Shown: in pieces, positions 1-7,895 of the stretch
How positions within the stretch are numbered: position 1 is the stretch's first letter
Layout of the letters: each line of letters starts with the position of its first letter
Assembly: GCA_002711845.1 (NCBI GenBank)
Contig: PASF01000013.1
Location: 186,001-250,000, forward strand
Length of the DNA: 64,000 bases
Source of the DNA: Gammaproteobacteria bacterium
GTDB lineage: Bacteria > Pseudomonadota > Gammaproteobacteria > Pseudomonadales > Pseudohongiellaceae
Direction of reading: 5' to 3'
Position numbers and translations under genes: made by a program
The notes under the pieces: model-generated
What the model saw: only the letters and a program-made list of their open reading frames with translations
Told to the model about the DNA's origin: nothing
Databases searched by the model: none

Positions 1-1
1 G

Positions 2-823
2 GGTTTTGGTGACCGTCGTAAAGCCATGTTGGAAGACATCGCCATCCTGACCGGTGGTACTGTGATTTCCGAAGAGGTGGGCCTGAGCCTGGAGCAAGCC
101 GATGTGTCACATCTGGGTAGCGCCAAGACAGTCACCCTGTCCAAGGAAAACACCATCATTGTTGACGGTTCCGGTGACTCCAAAGCCATCGAAGCCCGCG
201 TTGGCCAGATCCGCAAGCAGATCGAAGACACCTCGTCTGATTACGACAAGGAAAAACTGCAAGAACGCGTGGCCAAGCTGGCCGGCGGTGTTGCCGTGAT
301 CAAGGTCGGTGCTGGCACCGAGATGGAAATGAAAGAGAAGAAAGCCCGCGTTGAAGATGCACTGCACTCAACCCGTGCCGCGGTTGAAGAAGGCGTGGTA
401 CCTGGCGGCGGTGTTGCCCTGGTACGTGCTCTGCAGGCCGTGGAAGGCAAGGTCAAAGGCGACAACGAAGATCAGAACGTGGGCATCGCCCTGTTGCTGC
501 GTGCGGTAACGTCTCCGCTGCGTCAGATCGTGAAAAACGCAGGCGATGAGCCTTCAGTGGTGCTGGACAAGGTCAAAGGCCTGAAAGGCAACATGGGTTA
601 CAACGCCGCCAATGGCGAATACGTGGACATGGTAGAGCAGGGCATCATTGACCCGGCTAAAGTCACACGAAGTGCTCTGCAGGCAGCCGGCTCAGTAGCG
701 GGCCTGATGATCACTACCGAGTGCATGGTCACTGAGATCGTGGAAGACAAACCAGCTGGCGGCCCGGACATGGGTGGCATGGGTGGTATGGGCGGTATGG
801 GTGGCATGGGCGGCATGATGTAA
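2..823 (+). CDS. groL: Chaperonin GroEL, C-terminal half (partial)
   Basis: This is the 60 kDa subunit of the cytoplasmic GroEL/GroES folding chamber, which refolds proteins in an ATP-driven cycle. The reading frame is open from base 2, so the gene starts upstream of the window. About 273 residues are visible. They begin at the apical-domain segment GFGDRRKAM, equivalent to about residue 281 of the E. coli protein. They continue through the intermediate-domain segment [19 protein letters not shown], which carries the conserved catalytic-type Asp, and the equatorial domain, and end in the Gly-Gly-Met repeat tail typical of GroEL. groES would be expected just upstream, outside the window. A strong terminator follows 30 bases after the stop. 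Identity is certain; only the 5' half is missing. Confidence 0.98.
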   Translation, partial: GFGDRRKAMLEDIAILTGGTVISEEVGLSLEQADVSHLGSAKTVTLSKENTIIVDGSGDSKAIEARVGQIRKQIEDTSSDYDKEKLQERVAKLAGGVAVIKVGAGTEMEMKEKKARVEDALHSTRAAVEEGVVPGGGVALVRALQAVEGKVKGDNEDQNVGIALLLRAVTSPLRQIVKNAGDEPSVVLDKVKGLKGNMGYNAANGEYVDMVEQGIIDPAKVTRSALQAAGSVAGLMITTECMVTEIVEDKPAGGPDMGGMGGMGGMGGMGGMM

Positions 824-845
824 GCCCGACTTTCCATAGTCAGTC

Positions 846-884
846 AAAAAAAGGGCCAGCGTTTTTGCGCTGGCCCTTTTTTTT
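846..884 (+). terminator. Rho-independent terminator after groL
   Basis: A perfect 9-bp stem (GGGCCAGCG at 853-861 with CGCTGGCCC at 868-876) has a 6-base loop and is followed by eight T residues. A run of A residues lies on the other side, so it could also stop transcripts arriving from the minus-strand OmpA-like gene. The remaining bases up to 1004 show no convincing gene. Confidence 0.92.
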
Positions 885-1004
885 CTCTGCCACCATCTGA
901 CATCCAGGACGGTGGGAATGCCGGCAATACAGGCGCAAGTGCCGGCCATGGCGGTCAGGTACACCATGCACCCTGCACTTCCGGCCTGGATCACTGCCAG
1001 TGTG

Positions 1005-2132
1005 TCAAGGTTCGCGGGTACCGTCGATTTCAACGACGACGCGGCGATCCGGTTGCAGACACTCAATGGTAGCGGCGTTGCTGCCCAGGCCGCGACAGTC
1101 TGACGAAGACAGCACGGATTCGTCATTGGCAACCCCTCGGGCAGTAATGGTGCTTGCCGGGATCCCGCCCTGAACCAGATAGTCGCGCACTGACTCAGCA
1201 CGGCGCTGGGACAGTCCGAGATTGTATTCGCGACTGCCAATTCGATCTGTGTGACCGACCACAATGGCCGCATCATAATCAATCTCTCTGAGCTGACGCA
1301 ACAAGGCATCAAGCTCTTGTCGACCTGCTGGTCTGATAGTGGATTCGTCAAAGTCAAACAGCAGGTCGGACTGCAGTGTCACATTGACAGGCTCCGGTGC
1401 GGGTGCCGGCGGCGGGGTAGGCCGTGGCGCAGGTGCCGGCGTCGGCGCAACGGGTGCGGGCGCGGCGCTGCGGCCGAAGCGGTACACCAGGCCCACACTG
1501 GCCATATGCGCGCTGTCGCCGATCATCTGGTTGGACGGCAAATTGTAGTATTCCAGTTCAGCACGTGCGGACAGCGCATCGCTGAAGTCATATTCGAGAC
1601 CAAACCCGGCCTTGCCTTCAAATTCGCGAGGGGTTCGGTCGTCAAAGCTGGTCGCGGGTGTCAGGGGAAAGCGGGAAAATGACTGTGAGACAGAGGTGCG
1701 CGTCACGCCGGCACGCAGTAACGCCGACAGATTATCCGTGATCGGCATTTTGGTGATCAGGTCGAGCCCGAATCCATCTGCCGTGGCTCTGCCCCGCATG
1801 TTCTGAGCGGGCGCCAGCGTTGTATTGAATTCATAATCGCCCAGATGAAAGTAGCTGAACTCAGCGGCGAAAATATCATTGATGTCGTAACCAATCAGCA
1901 GTTTGCCCGCGCCATCTTCATCTTCTTTGGTCAGCGTGAGGACTTGCCGGCCATTCGCCGCAAAGGTATCTGCCACCTCGGCGCGTGACAGGTTGCCATA
2001 ACTTTCGCCATAATTTGCACCGACATAAAAACCACTGTCCTGAGAAAGTGCAAATGAGCTGGCCAGCAGCAGGGGTGTTGACACAATACAGGCGGCGAGT
2101 GAAGCTTTAACGAATCTGTTGGGGTGCTTCAT
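1005..2132 (-). CDS. OmpA-like outer-membrane protein
   Basis: A 375-residue outer-membrane protein that probably links the outer membrane to peptidoglycan. Residues 1 to about 30 form a signal peptide (basic start, hydrophobic core, then SFALS before QDSGFYVG). A beta-barrel region with alternating aromatic residues follows to about residue 230. Next comes a Pro/Ala-rich linker and a C-terminal OmpA domain with FDFDESTIRP and the peptidoglycan-binding segment VGHTDRIGSREYNLGLSQRRA. The ATG at 2132 is chosen because an AGGGAG ribosome-binding site lies about 10 bases upstream and the signal peptide starts there; a longer reading to 2171 has no such support. The gene stands alone between groL and the sbtA-like gene, transcribed divergently from the latter. 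The architecture is certain; any specific porin or adhesin role is unknown. Confidence 0.9.
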   Translation of the reverse strand: MKHPNRFVKASLAACIVSTPLLLASSFALSQDSGFYVGANYGESYGNLSRAEVADTFAANGRQVLTLTKEDEDGAGKLLIGYDINDIFAAEFSYFHLGDYEFNTTLAPAQNMRGRATADGFGLDLITKMPITDNLSALLRAGVTRTSVSQSFSRFPLTPATSFDDRTPREFEGKAGFGLEYDFSDALSARAELEYYNLPSNQMIGDSAHMASVGLVYRFGRSAAPAPVAPTPAPAPRPTPPPAPAPEPVNVTLQSDLLFDFDESTIRPAGRQELDALLRQLREIDYDAAIVVGHTDRIGSREYNLGLSQRRAESVRDYLVQGGIPASTITARGVANDESVLSSSDCRGLGSNAATIECLQPDRRVVVEIDGTREP

Positions 2133-2292
2133 GCTGATGTACTCCCTTTTGAAGTGAGTGTAATAAACCATTTTTTCTTAACGGGTCAGGAATTGCAAGG
2201 TAAAACCGGCACAGACAGTTTGCTGACACTGTCGTCGCGCTGGTTTTTTGTTGTGCAACTCTCTATGCTGGCGCGATTGTAAGGAGAGTGTT

Positions 2293-3231
2293 ATGGGCTG
2301 GGATCCGGTTGTCCTGTTTTTTGTGTTTGGAGTTGTGGCGGGGTTGTTGCGCAGCGAGCTGAAGCTGCCGACGGCACTGTACGAGACCCTGTCGATCCTG
2401 CTGCTGCTGGCAATCGGCCTGCATGGGGGGGTAGAGCTGGCAGAGCAGGCAAGCGGTGCTCTGGTTGGGCAGATGTTTCTGGTGCTGCTGATGGGTATTG
2501 TGCTGCCCCTGATCGCTTTTCCCCTGCTGCGCGTGCTGCGGTTCGGCAGAGTGGATGCCGCCAGTATTGCCGCGCACTACGGCTCGGTTAGCGCCGGTAC
2601 CTTCGCGGTGGTTGTGGCCTATATGCTTGCCGAGGGCATATTCTTCGAAAGCTACATGCCTTTGTTCGTGGCGATTCTGGAAATTCCGGCGATCCTGGTG
2701 GGCATCGTGTTGGCGCGCGGATTGAGCTCATCCACCAACTGGCGGGAACTGGGGCGGGAGATCTTTCTGGGCAAAAGCATTGTGCTGCTGCTGGGCGGAC
2801 TGACGATTGGTGTATTGGCAGGCAAAGAGGCTGTTGCCCCACTGGAGCCCCTGTATACCAGCATGTTTGCGCCGGTGCTGGCGCTGTTTCTGCTGGAAAT
2901 GGGTTTGATCGCCTCGCGACATATGGGTAGCCTGCGCAAGACCGGTTTACGTCTGGCGATTTTTGCACTGGTCATGCCCTGGGCCGGTGCGTTGGTGGGT
3001 CTTGGTTTTGCCACCTTGATGGGGCTGTCTGTGGGGGGCACCGCGATGCTGGCCACGCTGGGCGCCAGCGCATCCTACATTGCCGTCCCTGCGGCCATGC
3101 GTCTGGCCCTGCCGGAGGCCAATCCTTCGCTGTCTCTGGGCGCCTCGCTGGGCATCACCTTTCCTTTCAATATCATTTTTGGCATCCCATTATACCTGCA
3201 GGCCGCACAGTGGCTGCAGGCTGGAGTGTAA
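2293..3231 (+). CDS. sbtA: SbtA-type sodium-dependent bicarbonate transporter
   Basis: A 312-residue inner-membrane protein with about ten hydrophobic segments, matching the SbtA (formerly DUF897) family. Characterised members are cyanobacterial Na+/HCO3- symporters. Recognisable family segments are the N-terminal LFFVFGVVAGLLRSELKLP, YETLSILLLLAIGLHGG, and AAHYGSVSAGTFAV near the middle, with a matching inverted half ending in LGASASYIAVPAA and LGASLGITFPFN. The start at 2293 is placed by AAGGAG 8 bases upstream; the upstream in-frame codons lack this. The next gene, 2 bases downstream, encodes a PII-like protein, the usual partner that switches SbtA according to nucleotide signals. The family is clear; bicarbonate as the substrate in this heterotroph is inferred. 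Confidence 0.88.
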   Translation: MGWDPVVLFFVFGVVAGLLRSELKLPTALYETLSILLLLAIGLHGGVELAEQASGALVGQMFLVLLMGIVLPLIAFPLLRVLRFGRVDAASIAAHYGSVSAGTFAVVVAYMLAEGIFFESYMPLFVAILEIPAILVGIVLARGLSSSTNWRELGREIFLGKSIVLLLGGLTIGVLAGKEAVAPLEPLYTSMFAPVLALFLLEMGLIASRHMGSLRKTGLRLAIFALVMPWAGALVGLGFATLMGLSVGGTAMLATLGASASYIAVPAAMRLALPEANPSLSLGASLGITFPFNIIFGIPLYLQAAQWLQAGV

Positions 3232-3233
3232 GT

Positions 3234-3542
3234 ATGGCTGACCACAGCGGCACCCGAACATTACTCACGATTATTTGCGAAGCCGTGCTGGAGACACGCC
3301 TGTTGCACGACCTCGAAATCCTGGGTGCCCCCGGCTGGACAGTCTCCGACGCGCGTGGTCGCGGCAGCCGCGGCGTGCGCAACGCCGGCTGGGACAACGA
3401 TGGCAACGTCCGGGTGGAGGTTATTTGCAGTCGGGAGTTGGCCCTCAAAATCAGTGAACACGTGCAGCGGCATTATTACCAGGACTACGCGATGGTCTGT
3501 TTTCTCTCGCCTGTCGAGATACTGCGCTCACACAAGTTCTGA
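3234..3542 (+). CDS. sbtB: SbtB-like PII signalling protein
   Basis: A 102-residue PII-superfamily protein that starts 2 bases after the transporter gene, so the two are almost certainly co-transcribed. It shows the PII-like ferredoxin fold pattern: TLLTIICEAVLETRLLHDLE (first strand and helix), GAPGWTVSDARGRGSRG (T-loop entry), NVRVEVICSRELALKISEHV (strand and second helix), and YAMVCFLSPVEILR. Cyanobacterial SbtB binds cyclic AMP and adenine nucleotides and forms a complex with SbtA. This copy ends at SHKF and has no C-terminal Cys-Gly-Pro redox extension as found in some SbtB proteins. Assignment rests on fold pattern plus position, and ligand preference is unknown. Confidence 0.85.
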   Translation: MADHSGTRTLLTIICEAVLETRLLHDLEILGAPGWTVSDARGRGSRGVRNAGWDNDGNVRVEVICSRELALKISEHVQRHYYQDYAMVCFLSPVEILRSHKF

Positions 3543-3547
3543 AACCA

Positions 3548-3577
3548 TTACTGAAACAGGCTGTTTTCAGGTATACT
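3548..3577 (+). promoter_or_regulatory. Possible purEK promoter
   Basis: TATACT at 3572-3577 is a good -10 element, with a weaker TTACTG 18 bases upstream. The spacer holds an imperfect inverted repeat (CTGAAACAG / CTGTTTTCAG, 3551-3570) that overlaps the promoter and might bind a regulator. A transcription start near 3584 would leave a leader of about 25 bases before purE. Confidence 0.45.
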
Positions 3578-3608
3578 ACGCGCTTTTTCTTGCACAGGGG
3601 CGACTTCT

Positions 3609-4100
3609 ATGTCTGCACTGGTAGGCGTGATCATGGGGTCCAAATCTGACTGGGCAACCATGAGCCATACGGTTGATATGCTGGAACAGCTGGGAATACC
3701 GCATGAGGTCAAGGTGGTTTCGGCGCACCGGACACCGGATCTGCTGTTTTCCTACGCAGAGGCGGCCGCCGGGCGGGGAATTGAAGTGATCATTGCCGGT
3801 GCCGGCGGCGCGGCGCATCTGCCGGGCATGTGCGCCGCCAAAACACATCTGCCGGTGCTTGGCGTCCCGGTTCAGTCCTCCATGCTGTCAGGCGTGGACT
3901 CGCTGTTGTCCATCGTCCAGATGCCTGCCGGCATTGCGGTGGCAACACTGGCCATCGGCCGGGCCGGCGCCGTCAATGCGGCATTGCTGGCAGGCAGCAT
4001 ACTGGGCAACAAGTACCCCGAGCATCAGCAGGCACTGCAGGCATTTCGCGCCCGTCAGACCAGCAATGTACTTGCAAACTCCGATCCACGGCAGGCCTGA
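3609..4100 (+). CDS. purE: N5-carboxyaminoimidazole ribonucleotide mutase PurE
   Basis: Cytoplasmic class I PurE of de novo purine synthesis. It converts N5-CAIR, made by PurK, into CAIR. The 163-residue length is normal. Visible family motifs are [10 protein letters not shown] near the start, [24 protein letters not shown] and [20 protein letters not shown], which together line the active site. purK follows after 6 bases, the standard bacterial pair. The start ATG follows CACAGGGGCGACTTCT, with AGGGG as ribosome-binding site. No unusual features. Confidence 0.97.
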   Translation: MSALVGVIMGSKSDWATMSHTVDMLEQLGIPHEVKVVSAHRTPDLLFSYAEAAAGRGIEVIIAGAGGAAHLPGMCAAKTHLPVLGVPVQSSMLSGVDSLLSIVQMPAGIAVATLAIGRAGAVNAALLAGSILGNKYPEHQQALQAFRARQTSNVLANSDPRQA

Positions 4101-4106
4101 GCTATC

Positions 4107-5195
4107 ATGAAGATTGGTGTCATCGGCGGTGGCCAGTTGGGCAGAATGTTGGCGTTGGCCGGTACCCCGCTGGGCATGAAATTTGTATTCCTGGATCCCG
4201 CACAGGACGCCTGTGCGGCCACCCTGGGTGAACATATCCACGCAGACTATCACGACCATGAACACCTGCGTCAGCTGGCAGACCAGGTCGACATGGTGAC
4301 CTTTGAGTTTGAAAGTGTGCCGGCGGACACGGTGGCGTTTCTGTCGCAGTTCGTGCCGGTGTACCCGTGTGCCGAGTCCCTGCGTATCGCCCGTGACCGC
4401 TTGCTGGAGAAGAACCTGTTCCGCAGCCTCGCGATTCCGGTCGCGCCTTTTGCCGCCGTTGATTCCCAGGAGGAACTGGAACAGGCGGTAGCCAGCATTG
4501 GCCTGCCAGCGGTGCTGAAGACGCGCACGCTGGGCTATGACGGCAAAGGTCAGAAGGTACTGCGCGAGCCCGCGGATGTTGCTGGCGCGTTTGCCGAACT
4601 GGGTAATGTACCCTGCATTCTGGAAGATTTTGTCGCGTTCAGTGGTGAAGTATCACTGATCGCGGTGCGTGGCCGCGACGGGACGAGCAAGTCTTACCCG
4701 CTGGTTCATAACACGCACAGAGACGGCATTCTGCGGTTATCGATAGCCAGTCATCAGCATCCGCTGCAAGGCCTGGCCGAGCAGTACACCGCCTCGGTGC
4801 TGGCGCATCTGGACTACGTGGGGGTCATGGCATTCGAGTTTTTCGAGATCGATGGCGGACTCAAGGCCAACGAAATTGCGCCCAGAGTGCATAATTCCGG
4901 CCACTGGACGATCGAAGGTGCCGAATGCAGCCAGTTTGAAAACCATCTTCGCGCCATTACCGGTCTGCCCCTCGGTTCTACCGCGAAGCTTGGCGAAAGC
5001 GCCATGATTAACTTTATCGGAAGTGTGCCGGCTATCGCCGACCTTGCTGCGGTTGCTGACTGTCATGTGCATGACTATGGCAAGGCTTTCAAAGACGGTC
5101 GCAAGGTTGGTCATGCCACCGTGCGCAGCATCGACAGTGCCATCCTGCAACGCCAGCTCGCGGCGATCAGCGTGCTGATGGCGGCAGGCAATTGA
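4107..5195 (+). CDS. purK: N5-carboxyaminoimidazole ribonucleotide synthase PurK
   Basis: An ATP-grasp enzyme of 362 residues that carboxylates AIR to N5-CAIR using ATP and bicarbonate, and hands the product to PurE. The N-terminal dinucleotide-like fold is marked by IGVIGGGQLGRMLALAG. The ATP-grasp core includes LPAVLKTRTLGYDGKGQ, the metal-binding segment VGVMAFEFFEI, and NEIAPRVHNSGHWTIEG. A bicarbonate-using enzyme sits 900 bases from a probable bicarbonate transporter, but this may be coincidence because purEK pairs occur everywhere. It is co-transcribed with purE. Confidence 0.97.
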   Translation: MKIGVIGGGQLGRMLALAGTPLGMKFVFLDPAQDACAATLGEHIHADYHDHEHLRQLADQVDMVTFEFESVPADTVAFLSQFVPVYPCAESLRIARDRLLEKNLFRSLAIPVAPFAAVDSQEELEQAVASIGLPAVLKTRTLGYDGKGQKVLREPADVAGAFAELGNVPCILEDFVAFSGEVSLIAVRGRDGTSKSYPLVHNTHRDGILRLSIASHQHPLQGLAEQYTASVLAHLDYVGVMAFEFFEIDGGLKANEIAPRVHNSGHWTIEGAECSQFENHLRAITGLPLGSTAKLGESAMINFIGSVPAIADLAAVADCHVHDYGKAFKDGRKVGHATVRSIDSAILQRQLAAISVLMAAGN

Positions 5196-5242
5196 GTCAT
5201 CCCCGTGATACTACGGGTAACGTTCAAATCACAGGTGACAAC

Positions 5243-6166
5243 ATGCTGACCCGTACTACGGTTAAACGCCGTTCCTTGCGTTCCCGCTTGCTGAGCTGGT
5301 TTTTGCGGCGCCGTTTCAAGCCCAAGCTGATGCGTCCTGACTTTGATCCGGCGCGCTTTCGTGTGACGCTGGACCGTGACATGGGCAAGAATCCGATTGC
5401 CACAGGCGTTGAGGTAGTGCCCGTTCAGCATCAGGGCATTCATGGTGAGTGGCTGGTGCCGGCTTCCTGTAACAGCCAGCGTGTGGTCCTGTACAGTCAC
5501 GGTGGCGGCTATCTGTTCGGATCACCCTTGTCTTACCGGGCCTTCAGCTCGCGCCTGGCGGTTGCCTGCGATGCCCGGGTGTTTGTACTGGACTATCGCC
5601 TGGCACCGGAACATCCGTTTCCGGCGGCGGCGGATGATGTCATTGCCGCTTACCGCTATCTGCTCACGGAACACGACGCTGCCAATATTGTTCTGGCCGG
5701 GGATTCTGCCGGCGCAGGTCTGTCTCTGTCGTTGCTGGTGCAAATCCGCGAAGCCGGGCTGGCCATGCCGTCTGCCGCCGTATTGTTGTCGCCCTACGCG
5801 GACCTGGCGGTGACAGGTGAGTCGGTGGACAGCAACTCCGCTACCTGTGCCATGTTCAGCGGCGACGCGATCCGACGCGCGGCAGCCACCTATCTCAATG
5901 GTGCCCCGGCCACGGATGCGCGGGCATCCCCGCTGTACGCGGAATATACCGGTTTTCCACCATTGTTGATTTACGTCAGTGACAACGAAGTCCTGCGAGA
6001 CGACGGCCTGCGTGTCGCCGAGCGGGCGGCAGCAGCAGACGTAGCCACCGATCTGCGCGTCTGGCACGGCCAACCGCATGTCTGGCCCCTGTTTGTGCCG
6101 GTGCTGCCGGAAGCAAATCAGGTGTTAAAAGAGATGGGCGCTTTTGTTCAAGGCCGTTCGGCCTGA
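5243..6166 (+). CDS. Alpha/beta hydrolase, hormone-sensitive-lipase family
   Basis: A probable carboxylesterase of 307 residues. The HSL family signature is complete: the oxyanion-hole motif HGGGY, DYRLAPEHPFPAA, the nucleophile elbow GDSAGAG (Ser), an acid-containing stretch VSDNEVLRDDG, and a C-terminal His in GQPHVWPLF. No signal peptide is evident, though the N-terminus is unusually basic (KRRSLRSRLLSWFLRRRFKPK) and could associate with membrane. The ATG at 5243 is preferred, with AGGTG upstream; a TTG at 5192 overlapping the purK stop is an alternative. It follows purK by 47 bases and meets the MotB-like gene tail to tail with only 4 bases between. The natural substrate cannot be told. 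Confidence 0.88.
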   Translation: MLTRTTVKRRSLRSRLLSWFLRRRFKPKLMRPDFDPARFRVTLDRDMGKNPIATGVEVVPVQHQGIHGEWLVPASCNSQRVVLYSHGGGYLFGSPLSYRAFSSRLAVACDARVFVLDYRLAPEHPFPAAADDVIAAYRYLLTEHDAANIVLAGDSAGAGLSLSLLVQIREAGLAMPSAAVLLSPYADLAVTGESVDSNSATCAMFSGDAIRRAAATYLNGAPATDARASPLYAEYTGFPPLLIYVSDNEVLRDDGLRVAERAAAADVATDLRVWHGQPHVWPLFVPVLPEANQVLKEMGAFVQGRSA

Positions 6167-6170
6167 CGGG

Positions 6171-6962
6171 TCACGGCTCGCGCAGAATCAGTTCTACACG
6201 GCGATTGGCGGCTCGGCTCTGAGGTGTATTGTTAGGTTCCAGTGGCCGGGTATCCGCGTATCCCACGGCACGCATGCGGTTTGCGGAGATACCGTCGAAT
6301 TCCAGATAACGCAAGACCGAGATTGCCCTGGCGCTGGATAACTCCCAGTTGGATGGAAACTGGGGTGTATTGATGGGGATGTTGTCGGTGTGACCTTCAA
6401 TCGAGATTTCACCGGCAAATGCATTCAGGAAATCCGTAAGCTGGCTGATCAGCACCATGCCTTCGTACCTCAGCTCAGCCTGGCCGCTGGCAAACAGCAG
6501 GTTGTCAGCAATGCGCAAGGTCAATCCCTCACGCCCCGGCTGCGCATCAACGCCCTGCAGCGACAGCGAGTTCAGGCTGTTCTCCAGGTCGCCGAAGCGT
6601 TCGTCATAATCGTCATCGGTGCCGTCGTCTTCAGCATCAGGTGTGGTCTCACCTGACCGGCCTTCCTGCAGGGCATTATATGCCGGCAATACGCCGATGC
6701 CGCCGGGCAGCGCCCCCCCGTCTTGATCAAGCGGCGTCTGGGTGCTTGATCCTGCCGCAGAGCCCGCCGAGCCGGTTTGCGAAATTTCGGCAGGTATATC
6801 GTCATCATCGGTTTTCGGTTCGCTCATTGCCAGCAACAATACAAAGAACGCGATCAGCAGGGTCAGTACATCCAGATAGCTGAGCATCCAGCTGTTGTCG
6901 GTACTTTCCGATGCATTGTTTTCATCGCCGATCATGTCGACGGCATACCGGCTATTTTCCAC
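6171..6962 (-). CDS. motB: MotB-type stator protein with OmpA domain
   Basis: A 263-residue inner-membrane protein with one N-terminal transmembrane segment (SYLDVLTLLIAFFVLLLAM, about residues 28-46). It contains the ion-channel Asp expected in MotB-type stators. An acidic, low-complexity region follows, and the C-terminal OmpA/MotB peptidoglycan-binding domain has IEGHTDNIPINTPQFPSNWE and LSSARAISVLRYL. It overlaps the MotA-like gene by 11 bases, so the two are translated together. Together they would form a proton or sodium channel anchored to the cell wall. No flagellar gene lies in the window, so the motor served is unknown. Confidence 0.87.
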   Translation of the reverse strand: MENSRYAVDMIGDENNASESTDNSWMLSYLDVLTLLIAFFVLLLAMSEPKTDDDDIPAEISQTGSAGSAAGSSTQTPLDQDGGALPGGIGVLPAYNALQEGRSGETTPDAEDDGTDDDYDERFGDLENSLNSLSLQGVDAQPGREGLTLRIADNLLFASGQAELRYEGMVLISQLTDFLNAFAGEISIEGHTDNIPINTPQFPSNWELSSARAISVLRYLEFDGISANRMRAVGYADTRPLEPNNTPQSRAANRRVELILREP

Positions 6963-7761
6963 GTGCCGCTCCTCGCAGTGGCGGCATACCCTTATCCCGT
7001 ATTTCGTCCTGATACGTCGCGGCGAATGACTTCAGGGTATCCTCGATGAACGAGGGGGGGCGGCGTTTGCTCATCATGGCGATGCCTTCCAGGACCATGT
7101 TCATGGCAATCAGCCGTTCCTCGGTGCGACGTTCAAGTTTCACCGCGATGGGCTGCAGAAACACATTGCCCAGCAGGATGCCGTAGAACGTGGTCAACAG
7201 TGCCACTGCCATCTGCGGGCCGATCATGTCCAGGCTGCCGGAATCCATCACCGCCAGCATGTTGACCAGACCGACCAGTGTGCCGATCATGCCGAAGGCG
7301 GCGGCATAGGTCGACATGGTACGAAAAATGTGGGCTTCGGCGCGCTCGCGGGCCTTGACCCGCGCAATACGCCAGCGCAGGGTGTCAATGATTTCCTGTT
7401 CATCGGTATTGGCGATGACCAGCTGTATGCCGGTTCGCAGAAAGGGATTCTTGATTTTGGCCAGCGCGTCGTCTACATCCTTGATATTGCCCTGAAACCA
7501 CAGGCGCGAGACCTGCACCATTTCCTTGATGTCGTCACGCGTATAGGTATTCTCCCGCCTGAACACCAGCGCGACCAGTCCGAATACGCGGACAACTTCC
7601 TTCAGCGGGTAGCTTATAAAGGTGGCTGCCATGGTGCCGGTGATAACGATGGCCAGCCCTGGCAGGTTGAGAAAACTTGACTCCGACTCCGCAGAGAAAA
7701 ACAGCACACTGCCGAGCAGCGCGACACTGGCAAGCATGCCTATGATGGTTGAAGGATTCAT
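6952..7761 (-). CDS. motA: MotA-type stator protein
   Basis: A 269-residue inner-membrane protein of the MotA/TolQ/ExbB superfamily. The ATG at 7761 gives the usual MotA start (MNPSTIIGMLASVALLGSVL), with AGGACC upstream; in-frame extension to 7851 adds a Pro-rich segment that looks non-coding. Four transmembrane segments are visible, two near the start and two near residues 160-215. Between them is a long cytoplasmic loop with charged residues (RRENTYTRDDIKEM, RWRIARVKARERAEAH). TYAAAFGMIGTLVGLVNML is the typical third transmembrane signature. It precedes and overlaps the MotB-like gene. Confidence 0.87.
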   Translation of the reverse strand: MNPSTIIGMLASVALLGSVLFFSAESESSFLNLPGLAIVITGTMAATFISYPLKEVVRVFGLVALVFRRENTYTRDDIKEMVQVSRLWFQGNIKDVDDALAKIKNPFLRTGIQLVIANTDEQEIIDTLRWRIARVKARERAEAHIFRTMSTYAAAFGMIGTLVGLVNMLAVMDSGSLDMIGPQMAVALLTTFYGILLGNVFLQPIAVKLERRTEERLIAMNMVLEGIAMMSKRRPPSFIEDTLKSFAATYQDEIRDKGMPPLRGAARGK

Positions 7762-7895
7762 GCGGGGTCCTGACGTCGATTCATGGATTACGGGCTTTAA
7801 CGCAAAGAGTATCGGCGGGGCTGCGCCAGGCTTTAGCGACGGGGCCGTCATTTTACAGCATGACAGCCCCTCGTCAGTATTGCCTCAGGACAATA

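Noticed and set aside
760-823. Tandem repeat at the 3' end of groL
   Set aside because: It encodes the normal Gly-Gly-Met tail of GroEL and is not a mobile or variable element.
692-1357. A 221-codon minus-strand frame spanning the end of groL and the OmpA-like gene
   Set aside because: It crosses a strong terminator and overlaps two certain genes in other frames.
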